From Delphinapterus leucas (lineage: Eukaryota; Chordata; Mammalia; Artiodactyla; Monodontidae), in NCBI RefSeq assembly GCF_002288925.2, contig NW_022097999.1:16094654-16158653 (forward strand): DNA of 64,000 nucleotides. The letters run 5' to 3'. The position numbers and the translations under genes were made by a program. This document shows positions 1-11,346 of the stretch, piece after piece; the stretch's first letter is position 1, and every line of letters begins with the position of its first letter. The notes beneath the pieces were generated by a model. The model made no database searches. It saw only the letters and a list, made by a program, of their open reading frames with translations, and had not been told where the DNA came from.

Positions 1-35
1 ACTTTAAGAACTACCACTTTAAAGAAGCCCTTCAA

Positions 36-525
36 GGACTCCCCTGGTGGCACAGTGGTTAAGAATCCGCCTGCCAATGCAGGGGACATGGGTTCGATCC
101 TTGGTCCGGGAGGATCCCACATGCCGTGGAGCAACTAAGCCCGTGTGCCACAACTACCGAGCCTGTGCTCTAGAGCCCGTGAGCCACAACTACTGAGCCT
201 GCGCTCTAGAGCCCGTGAGCCACAACTACTGAGCCTGCGTTCTACAGCCCGTGTGCCACAAGTACTGAGCCTGTGCTCTAGAGCCCGTGAGCCACAGCTA
301 CTGAGCCTGCGCTCTAGAGCCCGTGTGCCGCAACTACTGAAGCCCGCATGCCTAGAGCCCATGCTCCGCAACAAGAGAAGCCACTACAATGAGAAGCCCG
401 CGCACCACAACGAAGAGCAGCCCGTGCTCGCCGCAACTAGAGAAAGCCTGCACGCAGCAACGAAGACCCAACGCAGCCAAAACTATAAATAAATAAATTT
501 TAAAAATAAATTAAAAAAATGAAAA
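36..525 (+). mobile_element. CHR-type SINE with internal tandem expansion
   Basis: It begins actcccctggtggcacagtggtt and carries pol III A-box-like (tggcacagtgg) and B-box-like (gggttcgatcc) blocks from its tRNA ancestor. The 'ccacaactactgagcc' body is followed by a degenerate A-rich tail. A possible short direct repeat, cccttcaa (28-35 and 534-541), flanks it. It is about 490 bp, longer than its relatives in the window because of five 36-bp units. Confidence 0.92.
159..338 (+). repeat. Five tandem 36-bp units inside the SINE
   Basis: Units start at 159, 195, 231, 267 and 303, each close to gagcctgcgctctagagccc followed by gtgagccacaactact. They differ by a few substitutions each. The other SINEs of this class here carry one or two such units. 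Confidence 0.95.
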
Positions 526-711
526 TAAGGAACCCCTTCAAAGTCCACGTTCTATGTTTGAAAGCAAAGAAATGGATGTTCAGCAAAGGAAAGCATAATG
601 TCCTTATAAGGTATATCCCGTGACTATTGTCAGGTAACACTTCCAGGGAGCATATGTGGAAATCACTCAGCTTCCCTGTCACATGGAAATCATGGTGAAA
701 GCTGGCATTCC

Positions 712-850
712 AGGTGGGAGGGAGGGAGACACAAGAGTGAAGAGATATGGGAACATAGGTATATGTATAACTGATTCACTTTGTTATAAAGCAGAAACTA
801 ACACACCATTGTAAAGCAATTATACGCCAATAAAGATGTAAAAAAAAAAA
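712..850 (+). mobile_element. 5'-truncated L1 3' end with target-site duplication
   Basis: The body (agagatatgggaacataggt...aataaagatgt plus A tail) is the L1 3' terminus typical of cetartiodactyls. A 12-bp or longer duplication, agctggcattcc, flanks it (about 700-711 and 851-862). Confidence 0.93.
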
Positions 851-902
851 AGCTGGCATTCCTTGTTATGGATATTAGCATTATATTCTAAGCAGAGGAT
901 TT

Positions 903-1793
903 TATTTATTTATTTTATTGAAGTAACACTGGTTTATAACATTATATAAGTTTAATGTGTACAACATTATATGAGTTGGCCAGAAAGGTCGTCCGGGTTC
1001 TTCCAATATTTCTGTTTCTATATACCATACTGCGTGTTCAACACCAAAAATTTAGTTTCCATCCATCTCCATACAGCTGATCTCCTTCATCCATTTTGCC
1101 CTCCATTCTGCCCCTTCCCCTCTGGTAACCACCACTCTGTTCTTTGTATCTACGTGTTTGGTTTGTTCATTTATTTTATTAGTTTTTTATATTCCACATA
1201 TGAATGAAATCATACGGTATTTGTCCTTCTCCACCTGACTTATTTAACATAATACCCACAAGGTCCACCCATGGTCTCACAAATGGTAAGAGTTCATCGT
1301 TTTTTAAATGGCTGAGTAGTATTCTATTGTGTATATATATACCATATCTTCTTTATTCATTCATCTATTGATGGGCACTTAGGTTGTTTCCATATCTTGG
1401 CTATTGTGAATAATGCTGTGATGAACACAGGGGTGTACATATCTTTTCAAATTAGTGTTTTCATATTCTTTGTATACATAACCAGAAGTAGGACAGCTGG
1501 ATCATATGGTAGCTCTACTGTTAATTTTTTGAGGAATCTTCATACTGTTTTCCATAGTGGCTGCACCAATTTAAATTCCCACCAACAGTGTAAGAGGGTT
1601 CCCTTTTCTCCATAGCCTTACCAGCACTTGTTATTTCTTGCCTTTTTGATAATAGCCATTCTAGCAGGTATGAGGTGATATCTCATTGTGGTTTTGATTT
1701 GCATTTCCCTAATAATTAGTGATGCTGAGCATCTTTTCATGTTGTCCATTTGTATGTCTTCTTTGGAAAAATGTCTATTCAGCTCCTCTGAGA
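903..1793 (-). mobile_element. L1 relic, ORF2 end plus 3' UTR, inverted
   Basis: Read on the minus strand it runs from the ORF2 segment near aaaagatgctcagcatcact through the ATGGATAAAGAAG-like end segment into 3' UTR. A perfect 9-bp duplication, agaggattt (894-902 and 1794-1802), brackets it. The frame is broken by stops. A mariner-like scrap sits inside (see 972-1006). Confidence 0.9.
972..1006 (+). mobile_element. Mariner terminal-repeat fragment inside L1
   Basis: gagttggccagaaaggtcgt followed by ccgggttcttcc resembles the common artiodactyl mariner end (gttggccaaaaagttcgt...ggtttttcc). It interrupts the L1 3' UTR between gtgtacaacattat and the following L1 text. Only one end is visible. 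Confidence 0.55.
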
Positions 1794-2789
1794 AGAGGAT
1801 TTAAAAAAATAAACAGCAATAATAACAGACAAAACTTAGATCAAGAAAACAAATGTTATTAAACTAACATAGGTTAGTTCAAGAGAATAAGTTTCAAAGT
1901 AAAATTCCATAATAATGTTAGCAAGCTGTATTTCCTATTTATTTTATGACTTAAGCTTATCTTCATGGCGATAAAGATCAGATGCTAGAATTATACACTT
2001 AACAAGAAACACAAGAATGTAAAGGAGGAGGATGAGAGCTTTTCGGCAATGTGACTGAGAAACTAATTAGCACTTCCTTGCCTTGCTTAGGGACTGAGCA
2101 CTGTGATAACACCAAGTCTGCATTATGTTTCTAAGTGGATATATATTTTTTCTTGGTTATTTTTGGTGGTGAAGGAGAAAAGGAGAAAAAAAAAGAAATA
2201 ATGAACTAGAGGATTAACTTAGACTCTCCAACCAATACTCTATATACAGATCCCTCAGAAGTGAACGTCTATATTAAAATTCAGAGTCATCTCACTGTTC
2301 AGTGAATACATTCTATCCTTAAAAGACATTTGAGGAAATGAGTATGAGAAAATATGAATCACAAATGTAAAAGGACCTATTTAGTGGATTTCAAACAGTG
2401 TTTTGTAGAGACGTAGGTACCACAGAGATGTCTCCGGGATCACAGCAGGAGAAAGGAGAGGTCAAGCTGGTAGGACTGCCAGTCAGTCGAGATACTCTTT
2501 TATTTTCATACATTGGGTTCATACAAGATTTAGTTTGAAAAAAGACTAAAAGGAGTTTAATTACCTATGGTTGAATCTCTTCCTGTGCTATGGGATACTA
2601 AACTTGAGGTAATAACAACTTTAAACTAGTACCCCCAACACATATATACACATTAGGGAATCCCTCCTTAAAAAAAATCTGAGGCGTCACTTTTGACTTT
2701 GTTCCAGATGGTATACAAACTAAATTAGCAATAAATGCAAAGTTATGAGCCAGCCAAATTCAAATTAAAAAACTCTAATTTGACAACCT

Positions 2790-3140
2790 TAATATCCAAA
2801 AAAAGAGGCTTGCTTGAATAAATTATGCTACACACAGATTATGGAATACTATGTACCTATTAATACAATGTTGTAAAAGAATATTTAATGATACTAAAAT
2901 ATGTTAATGATATAGTAAAATGAAATGTAGTATATAAATAATTGATTTTATTTTTATAGAAAAATCCTCTACATATATTTGCCTAAAAAAAAAGAAAAAA
3001 AAGACTGGAACCAAAATATCAGGTGGAACTATTACCCAAAATTTTGATATTCTTCATATTTATCTGTAGCTTCTAGATTTTCAATAACAGACACATATTA
3101 CTTACATAATAAGAAAAGGATTATCATTTAAAAAATACTT
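2790..3140 (+). mobile_element. Old L1 3' relic
   Basis: Text such as attatggaatactatgtacc and the A-rich run near 2985-3003 resembles decayed L1M 3' UTR. Diverged, so family and limits are uncertain. Confidence 0.5.
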
Positions 3141-3219
3141 TTGAAGAGTTGTAAAATGTCTCCAAGCATAAGTGGACACTCAACTCAGCAGATCTGTGTG
3201 CCTTATGTTTATTCTAAAG

Positions 3220-3435
3220 CAGTAGTTCTCAAGCAAGGTCAATTCTGACCCCTGGCAGATGTCTGGCAATGTCTAGAGCCATTTTTGGCTGTCACGACTG
3301 AGTGACGGGTGCTTATGGCAGCTCGTGGGCAGAAGTCATGGATATTGCTAGACATCCTACAATGCACAGGATAACCCTAAAAACAAAGAATTATCCAGCT
3401 TGAAATGTCAGTAATACCGAGGTTGAGAAATCCTG
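3220..3435 (+). mobile_element. MER20 hAT-type DNA transposon
   Basis: It runs from cagtagttctcaag through ggcaatgtctagagccattt and acatcctacaatgcacagga to gaggttgagaaatcctg, which is the MER20 consensus nearly end to end. Flanking 8-bp repeats ttctaaag/ttctaaaa (3212-3219, 3436-3443) fit a hAT target-site duplication. Confidence 0.9.
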
Positions 3436-4500
3436 TTCTAAAAGATTAACTAGAATGAATAAGAACTTCTTCCCCACAGGCTGTTTAATCCTCAGCTTCT
3501 CTGCTATGACTGTTGACAAGAAGATAAACTAATTCTGACAGAAACACGGCCAGCAGTCTATGCTGGATTGGCCTAATTCAATTCTCTTCACGTTTCCAAG
3601 TCAACTTCAGATATAGAGGGTCTCAATGCTTCCCTGGATCACATTCTAAATGCAGCTGTAGAAACCAGAGCATACAGCTATCTCTTTATGTGAAAAAGCC
3701 ATGTTCCCTTCAGTCAATATTTTATCCCTGAACATTTTAGTAAAATGGTAGTTTATGATAACAAATTACTAGAAGCTCTAAATGTGTCATATTTCTCTTT
3801 ATTCCAATGCCATAAGCAAAACTCCATTTTCTTCAAAGTCTCTTTCAATAAAAACATAATATTATTTGCCAAAGGCAAGATTCCAGGGACTAAACAGAGA
3901 GCTGTTTCTTGGATCTTAATTCCATCATCTGGGCAAGCTTAATTTATATACTAGAATCTCTCTGTCTGTCATGGAAATTTTTAAAAACAAAAGAAGCAGC
4001 AGAGACAAGCCAAAGCAATGGTAAGTTAGAAGTATGAGAACTGCAACCACAGAATGAATGCAAAGTCAACAAGAAAAGCACAGATTTTTTCACAAATGGC
4101 AAAAGAGCCTGAGAAGTGGGAAGAAACATTCTGACCTCACTGGTCAGTCATAAGGCTTAGACCCCACAGCAAATATGTATCAGGAGGCACACAGAGGGCT
4201 ATGGCCGGAAAAGCCCGGGGAAGGGGAGATTAGGAAAATAAATGATTCATTTCTCTGAAATCCTAGAGTCTGGTTCTAGTTCACTGTAGTTCCAGTTTTT
4301 TTCTCATCCTCTGTCTTTATCTATGGATCAAAAGCACATCAAGGGTAATAAGCCCAAAAGCTCAGTGTGTGAACCCAGAGGATTTTTTGAACTAGGAATC
4401 ACCATGCAGCTCTGCAAGGTATCTTACTGTTATTTTATAGTACTCTACATTTATAGTATACAATCTATAAAACCAAACCAACAACAACATTCCAACATAC

Positions 4501-4589
4501 GTGAGGATTTGGTTCCAAAGTGATTCTTGAATAAGTGTAAGGAAGTTCTCCATACCATGCTGTAAGTCTTGGTTGCTGGTAAGTTACAT
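4501..4589 (-). CDS. ALKBH3: ALKBH3 coding exon 7
   Basis: This 89-bp exon begins after the acceptor ttctttcttag and ends at donor gtatgttgg. With the G carried over from exon 6 it reads D-VTYQQPRLTAWYGELPYTYS-RITLEPNPH. It is the start of the double-stranded beta-helix dioxygenase domain and includes the PRLTAWYG and PYTYS segments known to line the nucleobase-binding region in AlkB homologues. It ends in phase 0. The next exon, with the iron-binding HSD motif, is not in the window. Confidence 0.95.
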
Positions 4590-4679
4590 CTAAGAAAGAA
4601 AATACAGGGCCTTTGAAATGGTTTGATGCTATTTAAGGTGTACCTATTGAGTGCCAACACCATGCCTTGCAATGTATAA

Positions 4680-4990
4680 GAAGCTATGAGAAATACAAAG
4701 GAAGAGTAAGGACGGGCCCTGACCTTGAGGTTCCACCTTCACAGAGGGCGTGGGATTTCAGGAGTAGAATGGTGACAGCTAAAAGGAGGACGACAAGAGA
4801 AGGTACACTGGCAGAAACAGTATGGGTGAAGCTCTGAGGTGAGAATATGTGTGACTTATTTGTGTCAGTGATGACATAAACAAGAGTGAAGGAGACACAG
4901 CGCGGAACAGAAGGGTTCAGATTAGGGAGGGTCTAAAATGCAGGCTATGGAGTCTGAACCCTTGTAGGTAGGAACTTGTGGCACCAACGT
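4680..4990 (-). mobile_element. L2 relic (probable)
   Basis: The segment gaagagtaaggacgggccct through gaacagaagggttcag resembles inverted L2 3' sequence. Diverged. Confidence 0.45.
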
Positions 4991-5199
4991 CCATACAAGA
5001 AACAAGACAAACTGTTCACCCATGTGCCACCCTTGTGTAAGCCCTTTTGATTCCAAATGAAGAAAAAAGTGCTCTGACCAATCATAGCATGTAGCTAATT
5101 TTAGTCAAAAGGTTTTGATGTCCAATTTATTTGGAGAGGGAGTTACCCATAGATCTGCTATTTTTCCTACAACTGATTTCAACCACTACAACAATAAAA

Positions 5200-5390
5200 A
5201 CAACAACAATAAAAGCAGCTAACATTCACTGAAGGCTTACTATGTAGCAGGCATTCTGTTAAGTACTTATCATGCACTATCTCATTTAATTATCACAACA
5301 ACCATGTAAGATAGGTATCAATGTTATTATTCACTCTATTTTACAGATCAGAAAATCAGAAAACTATTTAACTGTAATTTGTTTAAAATT
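5200..5390 (-). mobile_element. MIR SINE relic
   Basis: cttactatgtagcaggcatt, ctcatttaattatcacaaca and attttacagatcagaaaatc follow the inverted MIR consensus. Confidence 0.85.
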
Positions 5391-6199
5391 AACAATTATT
5401 TTGAAAGACAGAGCCAGCAATCAAAGCCAAGTCCGTCACCAAAAGCCCTGCTGTAGAAACTGCTGGGAATTAGAAGGCTGCCCTGAAAGAGCTGACTCTC
5501 ATTCTGACACCGGAGTTACAAAAATGATGCCAGGATACTTTGCCTCTTTCTCCACAGAAAATTTAAATTCACTCAATGTGCCAGAAAGGAAATTCTATGC
5601 TAGAGCACAGGCACTCCCCAGTGACCGCCTCTGGTATAGCAGGTACTGTTGCTTGTGGATGACCACAGAGGAGCCTGTTCCAAGTCAGGTAATCTCAACA
5701 AGCTCAGTAGAATACTACAGATGCTGAAGCTAAGGGAGACTGGACTCTTCTAGTGAAACTAAAATGAGAATAAAAAGCTGATAAAAAAGGATCACAAAAG
5801 AATATATGCCAAATAGAATCAGGAAAAAAAGCTCTGGAAGTTTCTATGAAGAAAGAGGAAAGCTGGCACCATTTGCAGTAATAAATAGTGAACAAACACA
5901 AAAGGAGATAAGCATATCAACCACAGTTCAGTCAAACCAAACTTCCTTTGCTTCCCTGAATGCCCATCTTCTGCCACGTTCTGAGAACCACTTGCTGTTT
6001 CTTCTGCCAGGTACACTCTTCCCTGTCCCCTTTGACAGGCTAATTCCCACTCATCCTGAGGGTTCCAGTCAGGTTTTGAACTCTGTTTAAATCTGGCTGT
6101 GGTGCAAAGAAGCAACGGTGCAAAGAAGCAACGGTATTGGAATACATTCCGGAAAGGAAGACCAAACATCAACAACTGTGATCTCAGAGACCTACTTAC

Positions 6200-6303
6200 C
6201 CTCTCTGATGGCAGTCCTCTGTTTCCAGGGAACATCCTGACAAAGCTGTTCAAATACTGAGTCGGCTTCTTTTAAGTCAACAAAGCCAGGATACAAACAC
6301 ACC
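6200..6303 (-). CDS. ALKBH3: ALKBH3 coding exon 6
   Basis: This 104-bp exon follows acceptor ctgcatcaag and ends at donor gtaagtagg. It reads (R)VCLYPGFVDLKEADSVFEQL then CQDVPWKQRTAIRE plus one base. It matches the human VCLYPGFVDVKEAD / EQLCQDVPWKQRT segment. Differences from the human sequence I recall are ADSVFEQL for ADWILEQL and RTAIRE for RTGIRE. The phase (one base carried in, one carried out) agrees with exons 5 and 7. Confidence 0.96.
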
Positions 6304-6544
6304 CTTGATGCAGAAAGAACAGTTATTAACTAAAGAATACAGAAAAAGATGAGTTAGACTCTAATCATTAGCAGAATAAATTAATCTGGATGATGCTTCC
6401 TTTCGTGGGGAGATGAAATCATCTTACCACACCTCCAGAGCTTAATCACCCAGATCACGATGCTCCAGATGTAAAATAAACCTCTTTCAAGTTAAGACAA
6501 ATAAAAGAGGCAATGAAGGATAAAGAGGTACATGACAGCTTTCA

Positions 6545-6715
6545 TAGCTATGGTTCAAATATTACCCAAGCACTGCTTAGCTGTGAAACCTTGGACAAGT
6601 TACTTAACCTCTCTGAACCTTGGTTTTTCTCATCTGTAACACAAAGATGATCTCCACCTTATAGCATCACTGTGAAATGTAGAATAACTAATAAAATGCT
6701 TGGCCCTGTGTTACT
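6545..6715 (+). mobile_element. MIR SINE relic
   Basis: gacaagttacttaacctctc followed by tctcatctgtaacacaaaga is MIR core and tail sequence. Confidence 0.85.
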
Positions 6716-6879
6716 TTAACAATTGGTAGTCTTCTAAGACTATGCTAATTGTAGGGAAAGCAATCATTTATAACTATCAAAATAAACATATCCAAATAAG
6801 GGTTCTGTCTCTCATTGAATATACACTTATTTCAACAGTGCCAAGCCAGCTCAAAATTGTTTTGGCTATCTTTTTTTTT

Positions 6880-7500
6880 TTTTTCTCCTTTAAACAGCTT
6901 TATTGAGGTATAATTTACATACTGTAAAATTCAACAAAGAATAATGTCTTCAAGGTTTATCCATGTTGTAGCACATTATCAGAACATTTCTTTTTACGGT
7001 AGAATAAAATATTTCATTATATAGACATACTGCATTTTCTTTATCCATTCACCAAGAGATGGACATTTGAGTTGTTTCTACTTTTGCCTACTATGAACGC
7101 TGCTATGGACATTCACATGCAAGTCTTTTTGTGGATGTATGTTTTCATTTCTCTTGGGTAAGACACCTAGGAGTGAAGTTGCTGGGTCATACGGTAAATG
7201 TATGCTTAACTTTTTAAGAAACCATCAGACTTTTTTCTAAAAGGGTTGTACTATTTTACATTCCCACCAGCAATACAGGAAGGCTCTAATTTTTCCACAT
7301 CCTCATTTATAATAACACTTATTATTGTCTTTTTGATTAGGGAAATTCTAGTGAATATAAAGTGGTATTTCATTGTGGTTTTGATTTCTGTGTCCCTAAT
7401 ATACTATTTCATTTTAACAGTGCATTTGGCTTTTTTGGATACCTTTCTTAAGAAATGTTCTGAAAGCCCACGGAACACTCTCTTCAACAGCCTTGTTGGT
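6880..7500 (-). mobile_element. Old L1 relic, inverted
   Basis: tttattgaggtataatttac and ccattcaccaagagatggac, then gggtcatacggtaaatgtat, are the reverse of an old L1 3' UTR and ORF2 end. The open frame at 7246-7542 is an artefact of this relic. Confidence 0.85.
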
Positions 7501-7604
7501 AGTAAATTTTCACTCTTTAAAGGTACATTTAATTTTTTTTAACAAGTAATTTATTAATTAATTTTAACCTGTTGTCCAATTTAAAATGTTTGGATCTGAA
7601 TTAT

Positions 7605-7740
7605 TACTTTTTTCCAGTTTTACTAAGATATAATTGACATACAGCACTGTATAAGTTTACAGTGCACAGCCTAATGATTTGGCTTACACATATTGTGAAA
7701 TGATTTTGTGAAAGAGCCAAAGCTCACCTGAAGCCATACC
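7605..7740 (-). mobile_element. L1 3' UTR fragment, inverted
   Basis: ccagttttactaagatataa then ttgacatacagcactgtata matches inverted L1 3' UTR. Confidence 0.7.
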
Positions 7741-8120
7741 AGGTTAACAATGAGATGTGACCAAAATAATGCAACTGGTTTTCTTGTGTGACTATTAAAC
7801 TTGCTTTAAAAGGGAAGTTCTGAAAAAGGCTATAATAGCAGTGCCAGTGGACTAATTATAGAGGCTTCCAAGTCCACCAGCAACTCTTTCTAAGCAATTC
7901 ATTTAGATAGATAAGTTCTGATTTATTTAAATGTCTCATTATTTTATAGTGACATGCATTAAGGTGATGCTTTCAAAATGTTCTGAAACAATGACTAATG
8001 CCTAATATACCCTAAATCATATATGCTTTAATTTTATTGAAATCTACCTTTATATAGCAATATGGCATAACTTAATATATATTATATATAATAACGTATG
8101 ATTAACATAATATGTAATAA

Positions 8121-8244
8121 TATTGGATTGGCCAAAAAGTTCGTTCAGTTTTAAATAAAAATAAAAGACACATTTTCCACTTTCACCAAGAACTTTATTG
8201 AACAACGTATTCACCAACCGAACAATCTTTTTGCCAACCCAATA
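8121..8244. mobile_element. Mariner-derived MITE, 124 bp
   Basis: The ends ttggattggccaaaaagttc and the reverse of gatctttttgccaacccaa (as aatctttttgccaacccaat) form imperfect inverted repeats flanked by TA. The interior (ccactttcaccaagaacttt...gtattcacc) is the mariner 3' region with the transposase deleted. Confidence 0.88.
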
Positions 8245-8294
8245 CATACAATGTAATCTAACAATAATAATATAATGTAACACAAACAGCACAG

Positions 8295-8440
8295 AAGTTG
8301 AGGCCAGACCCAACTCTAATATTAAATTACTCTGTAGCCTAGGAAAAAGTACTCAATCTCCCTGGACCTCATTTCCTCATCTGAAAAACTGGAGAAGTAA
8401 GCTACTATACCTGAGAGGCTTTGAAAATGTTTTGAAGCTA
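8295..8440 (+). mobile_element. MIR SINE relic
   Basis: tactcaatctccctggacct then catttcctcatctgaaaaac is decayed MIR. Confidence 0.7.
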
Positions 8441-8551
8441 GTATAAAAGGAGATATTACCACATTAATTACTTTAATCAAGGGAGTAGAATATTTTAAGA
8501 GACTATAACTCAGTGATAATTATAGTCCCTTTCTAGTGAGGATTCACTTAC

Positions 8552-8599
8552 CTAGATACGCCTGTGGGTGACAGGCTGATTTCATACACACCCTCTTTA
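8552..8599 (-). CDS. ALKBH3: ALKBH3 coding exon 5 (48 bp)
   Basis: A 48-bp small exon between acceptor tttctttag and donor gtaagtgaa. With carried bases it reads D-KEGVYEISLSPTGVS-R, matching human REGVYEISLSPTGVSR with K for R. It lies in the linker between the variable N-terminus and the catalytic domain. Confidence 0.95.
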
Positions 8600-9169
8600 C
8601 TAAAGAAACAAAGAAAACAAAGACTTGTTAGTGTCAAGCAAAGCAATATACTGCACGTAGCGGAAGGAAGGGTTGTCCTGCAGAGCTCACAAAGTCCTAG
8701 CTCACCAAAATCACTTCACGACGAAGGCGCACTACGAGGGAAGTACAGCCCCACCTTCTTCTACCACTGAGGTAAGGGGCAACAGTGTGGTAATCATTAA
8801 TGGCACTGGGATTGGAATCCTGACAAAATCAGGCCATGGAGGCAAAAACCAGGACAATATAAATTCTAGTGCTATCCCTTTATATTTCACCCATAATTCA
8901 GGCTGATGTGGTGCAGGAATCTATCACACAAAGGGGTGGCAAATAGAGTACCCCCTTGGAGACTCTGGAATAGAGCTACATTGAACAGAAGCAAGTACAA
9001 GGTCCCCATGAGCTAGCTCCACCTCCTGACAGTTCCCACAGACGCCTCGGCTTCCACGGTGATTACCGCTGGGAACCTTCTGAATACATCACCACGTGCC
9101 TAACCCCGTGCTTTTCTACATGCTGGCATGCCTCCCCGCCGTCTAGCACCCCCAATCCACCACCCCCGG

Positions 9170-9465
9170 CTTTGGTCCAGTGGAAAATTCTAACTCATCC
9201 TTCAAAATCTCAGCTCAGCATCACCTACTCTAAACCTTTCCTGACCTGTAATCCAGGCAAATAATGTTAGCTATCTCATCCTCTGTCACCACACCACATT
9301 ACCTACAAGTCTACACTTCCAAGATATTCGGGATTACAACTTATCTGACTACACGTCTATTTCATTTACTAGACTATGGGCTCCTGAAGGGCTGGAATGG
9401 GTTATTTTTCTGTTTCCTAGTGCCTGGCACATAATAGATGAGCAGTAAAAAGCTTACTGAACTTA
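9170..9465 (+). mobile_element. L2 3' end relic
   Basis: actctaaacctttcctgacc, gactatgggctcctgaaggg and agtgcctggcacataataga follow the L2 3' consensus. Confidence 0.8.
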
Positions 9466-9891
9466 ATCAAATGTGCAACAGTACAAAACTGTTACAGATG
9501 GGCAGGGCAGTGAGGTCTATAAACCACCATGGTGAGAAAAGTGACCCAGACTGGAGAGGTACCTCTGTCAAGATAACTGTGTCAGATTCTTCTCACAGAG
9601 GTAAGTTATAGAGAATAACATAAAGGGACAGTATTTACATCACCCTTTTCCACGTGAGTTAGCAGTTCATGATCTTTGAGCTGGGCTCTTAGGTAGATGT
9701 GAGAGCCGCTCTGAGCCAAAATGTAGGCAGAGTTATTATCATAAACATTTAGCACATTTCAAAATGAGTTGCCTATAAAGCTTCCTAGAGTGTGAATATA
9801 ATATTTCAGTGTGACATATTTTGGGCCACATTTAGAAACGCTCACTTCAAATGTGAGGGACATTTCTGGCTATTAAAAAAAAAAAATCTAG

Positions 9892-10213
9892 AGACTTCCC
9901 TAGGTTCCCTTCCACTTCCTGGCACGGTGGTCAAGAATCCGCCTGCCAATGCAGGGGACACGGGATCAATCCCTGATCCGGGAAGATCCCACATGCCACG
10001 GAGCAACTAAGCCCGTGCGCCACAACTACTGAGCTTGCCCTCTAGGGCCCGCGAGCCACAACTACTGAAGCCCAGGTGCCTAGAGTCCGTGCTCCGCAAC
10101 AAGAGAAGCCACTGCAATAAGAAGCCCACGCACCGCAATGAAAAACAGTCCCCTCTCGCCACAACTAGAGAAAGCCCGTGCGCAGCATCGAAGACCCAAT
10201 GAGGTCAAAAAAT
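9892..10213 (+). mobile_element. CHR-type SINE
   Basis: Contains aagaatccgcctgccaatgc, ccacaactactgaagccc and aactagagaaagcccgtgc, with an A-rich end. The duplication aaaaatctag (ending at 9891, and at 10214-10223) brackets it. The head carries a small duplication or insertion (ccctaggttcccttccacttcctgg). Confidence 0.93.
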
Positions 10214-11311
10214 AAAAATCTAGCATAGCTAACTTCAGATAAACAGAATTAACAAACCCTATGGTCAAGGAGGAATGAGTGCTGTCATTTTCTTCTCTGA
10301 CTTGGAAATTCACAATTGTCCATTTTTTCAACCTGAATGTCCTATCTGTAACAGGTTTCATGGTTTTGTTTCTTCTTTTTACCGTCAATGGAGGCAGCAT
10401 CACATTTGTGTTTGCAAAACAAAGACTGTTAGAGCTACCAGACTGGGTCTTAAGTGATTATACAGTCCAAACCCTTAATACTACAGACAAGGAAACAAAA
10501 GTCCAGAGAGATAGCAATAACTTACCTAAGGACTAGGTAAGTTACCATATCTAACTAATGGCAAGGCCACACTACATACCCTCTTTGAAAGTATGATGAC
10601 ATCTGTGTTCGTTTTAAATTTTTCTAAGATATACAAGTCAATCTGCAAACAGCCAAACAGCTTAACAGTTGTTCACGAGCAACAGCATACACATAATGCT
10701 AATTTGCTAAAATAAAAGGATGCTTTCTACTGATAATTTATCTGCATCAGATGGAAACTGAGAAGCAGGAAAAGAGGAATCAAAGCACCTTTCATCATTT
10801 TGGAAAAGAGTATTTTAGACACAGATCACTACAAGAGAAATGTTTACTATCATTTAATTGCTCTGGAAGAGTTATGTGGTTTTAAGGAATGAACTGTAAG
10901 AGCATCTAGATTTCCAGCAGTTTTCTTAAGCATTGCTAGTAAAATGATACTTACAGGTTTTTCAAAGAGCCATGTTTCAATGACTCAGGAAAAAATCCCT
11001 CTCTGTCTTTACCTAGGAGATGTTTTAACTACTATCTGCAGACACAGGAGTGAAACAGGGTCTGGAAATCTACACCAGAGCCAGGAGTTTAATGTACAGA
11101 TAGCTGGCTGCATTTCCCACACCATCTGCAGATTCAGAAAGGCTTCTCAAAAGACCAAGTTTAAAGACATCTGAGACAGGAATATCCCAGCCTAAAATTT
11201 AGACACATTGGCCATTATCTTTTCCAGATGGAAAAACCAGGGTGAGGGAAAGATCCTGGACTCTCCCTTTCACTGTGGGCAATGGTTACAGGAGGGCAGC
11301 GATTCACTTAC

Positions 11312-11346
11312 TCGATCACTTGTGGCTCTGGGGCTCTGCGTACCAC
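11312..11346 (-). CDS. ALKBH3: ALKBH3 coding exon 4 (35 bp)
   Basis: A 35-bp small exon with acceptor tttttccttgcag and donor gtaagtgaa. It reads VVRRAPEPQVI plus GA, where human has VVRRAPEPRVI. Phase 0 in and phase 2 out agree with exons 3 and 5. Skipping it would shift the reading frame. Confidence 0.94.

Larger units (their letters stand above)
1..4500 (-). other. ALKBH3 intron 7 (part)
   Basis: Non-coding. It holds a VNTR-bearing SINE (36-525), a truncated L1 3' end (712-850), an inverted L1 relic (903-1793), an old L1 relic (about 2790-3140) and a MER20 copy (3220-3435). The stretches 1803-2790 and 3450-4500 show no gene or repeat I recognise. I looked for ALKBH3 exon 8 (HSD motif) here and did not find it. 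Confidence 0.8.
4590..6199 (-). other. ALKBH3 intron 6
   Basis: Non-coding; contains L2-like sequence (4680-4990) and an inverted MIR (5200-5390). The open frames at 5401-5727 and 5819-6253 show no family features; the latter merely overlaps exon 6 on the coding strand. Confidence 0.75.
6304..8551 (-). other. ALKBH3 intron 5
   Basis: Non-coding; holds MIR copies (6545-6715, 8295-8440), two inverted L1 relic segments (6880-7500, 7605-7740) and a mariner-derived MITE (8121-8244). Nothing recognised in 7750-8120. Confidence 0.75.
8600..11311 (-). other. ALKBH3 intron 4
   Basis: Non-coding; holds an L2 relic (9170-9465) and a CHR-type SINE (9892-10213). No exon-like match found in 8600-9170 or 10230-11311. 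The open frame at 10944-11174 has no recognisable domain. Confidence 0.75.

Noticed and set aside
135..492. Overlapping open frames on both strands with repeated Ser-Cys-Gly-Arg-Ala motifs
   Set aside because: They are produced by the 36-bp units of the SINE and change frame with copy number.
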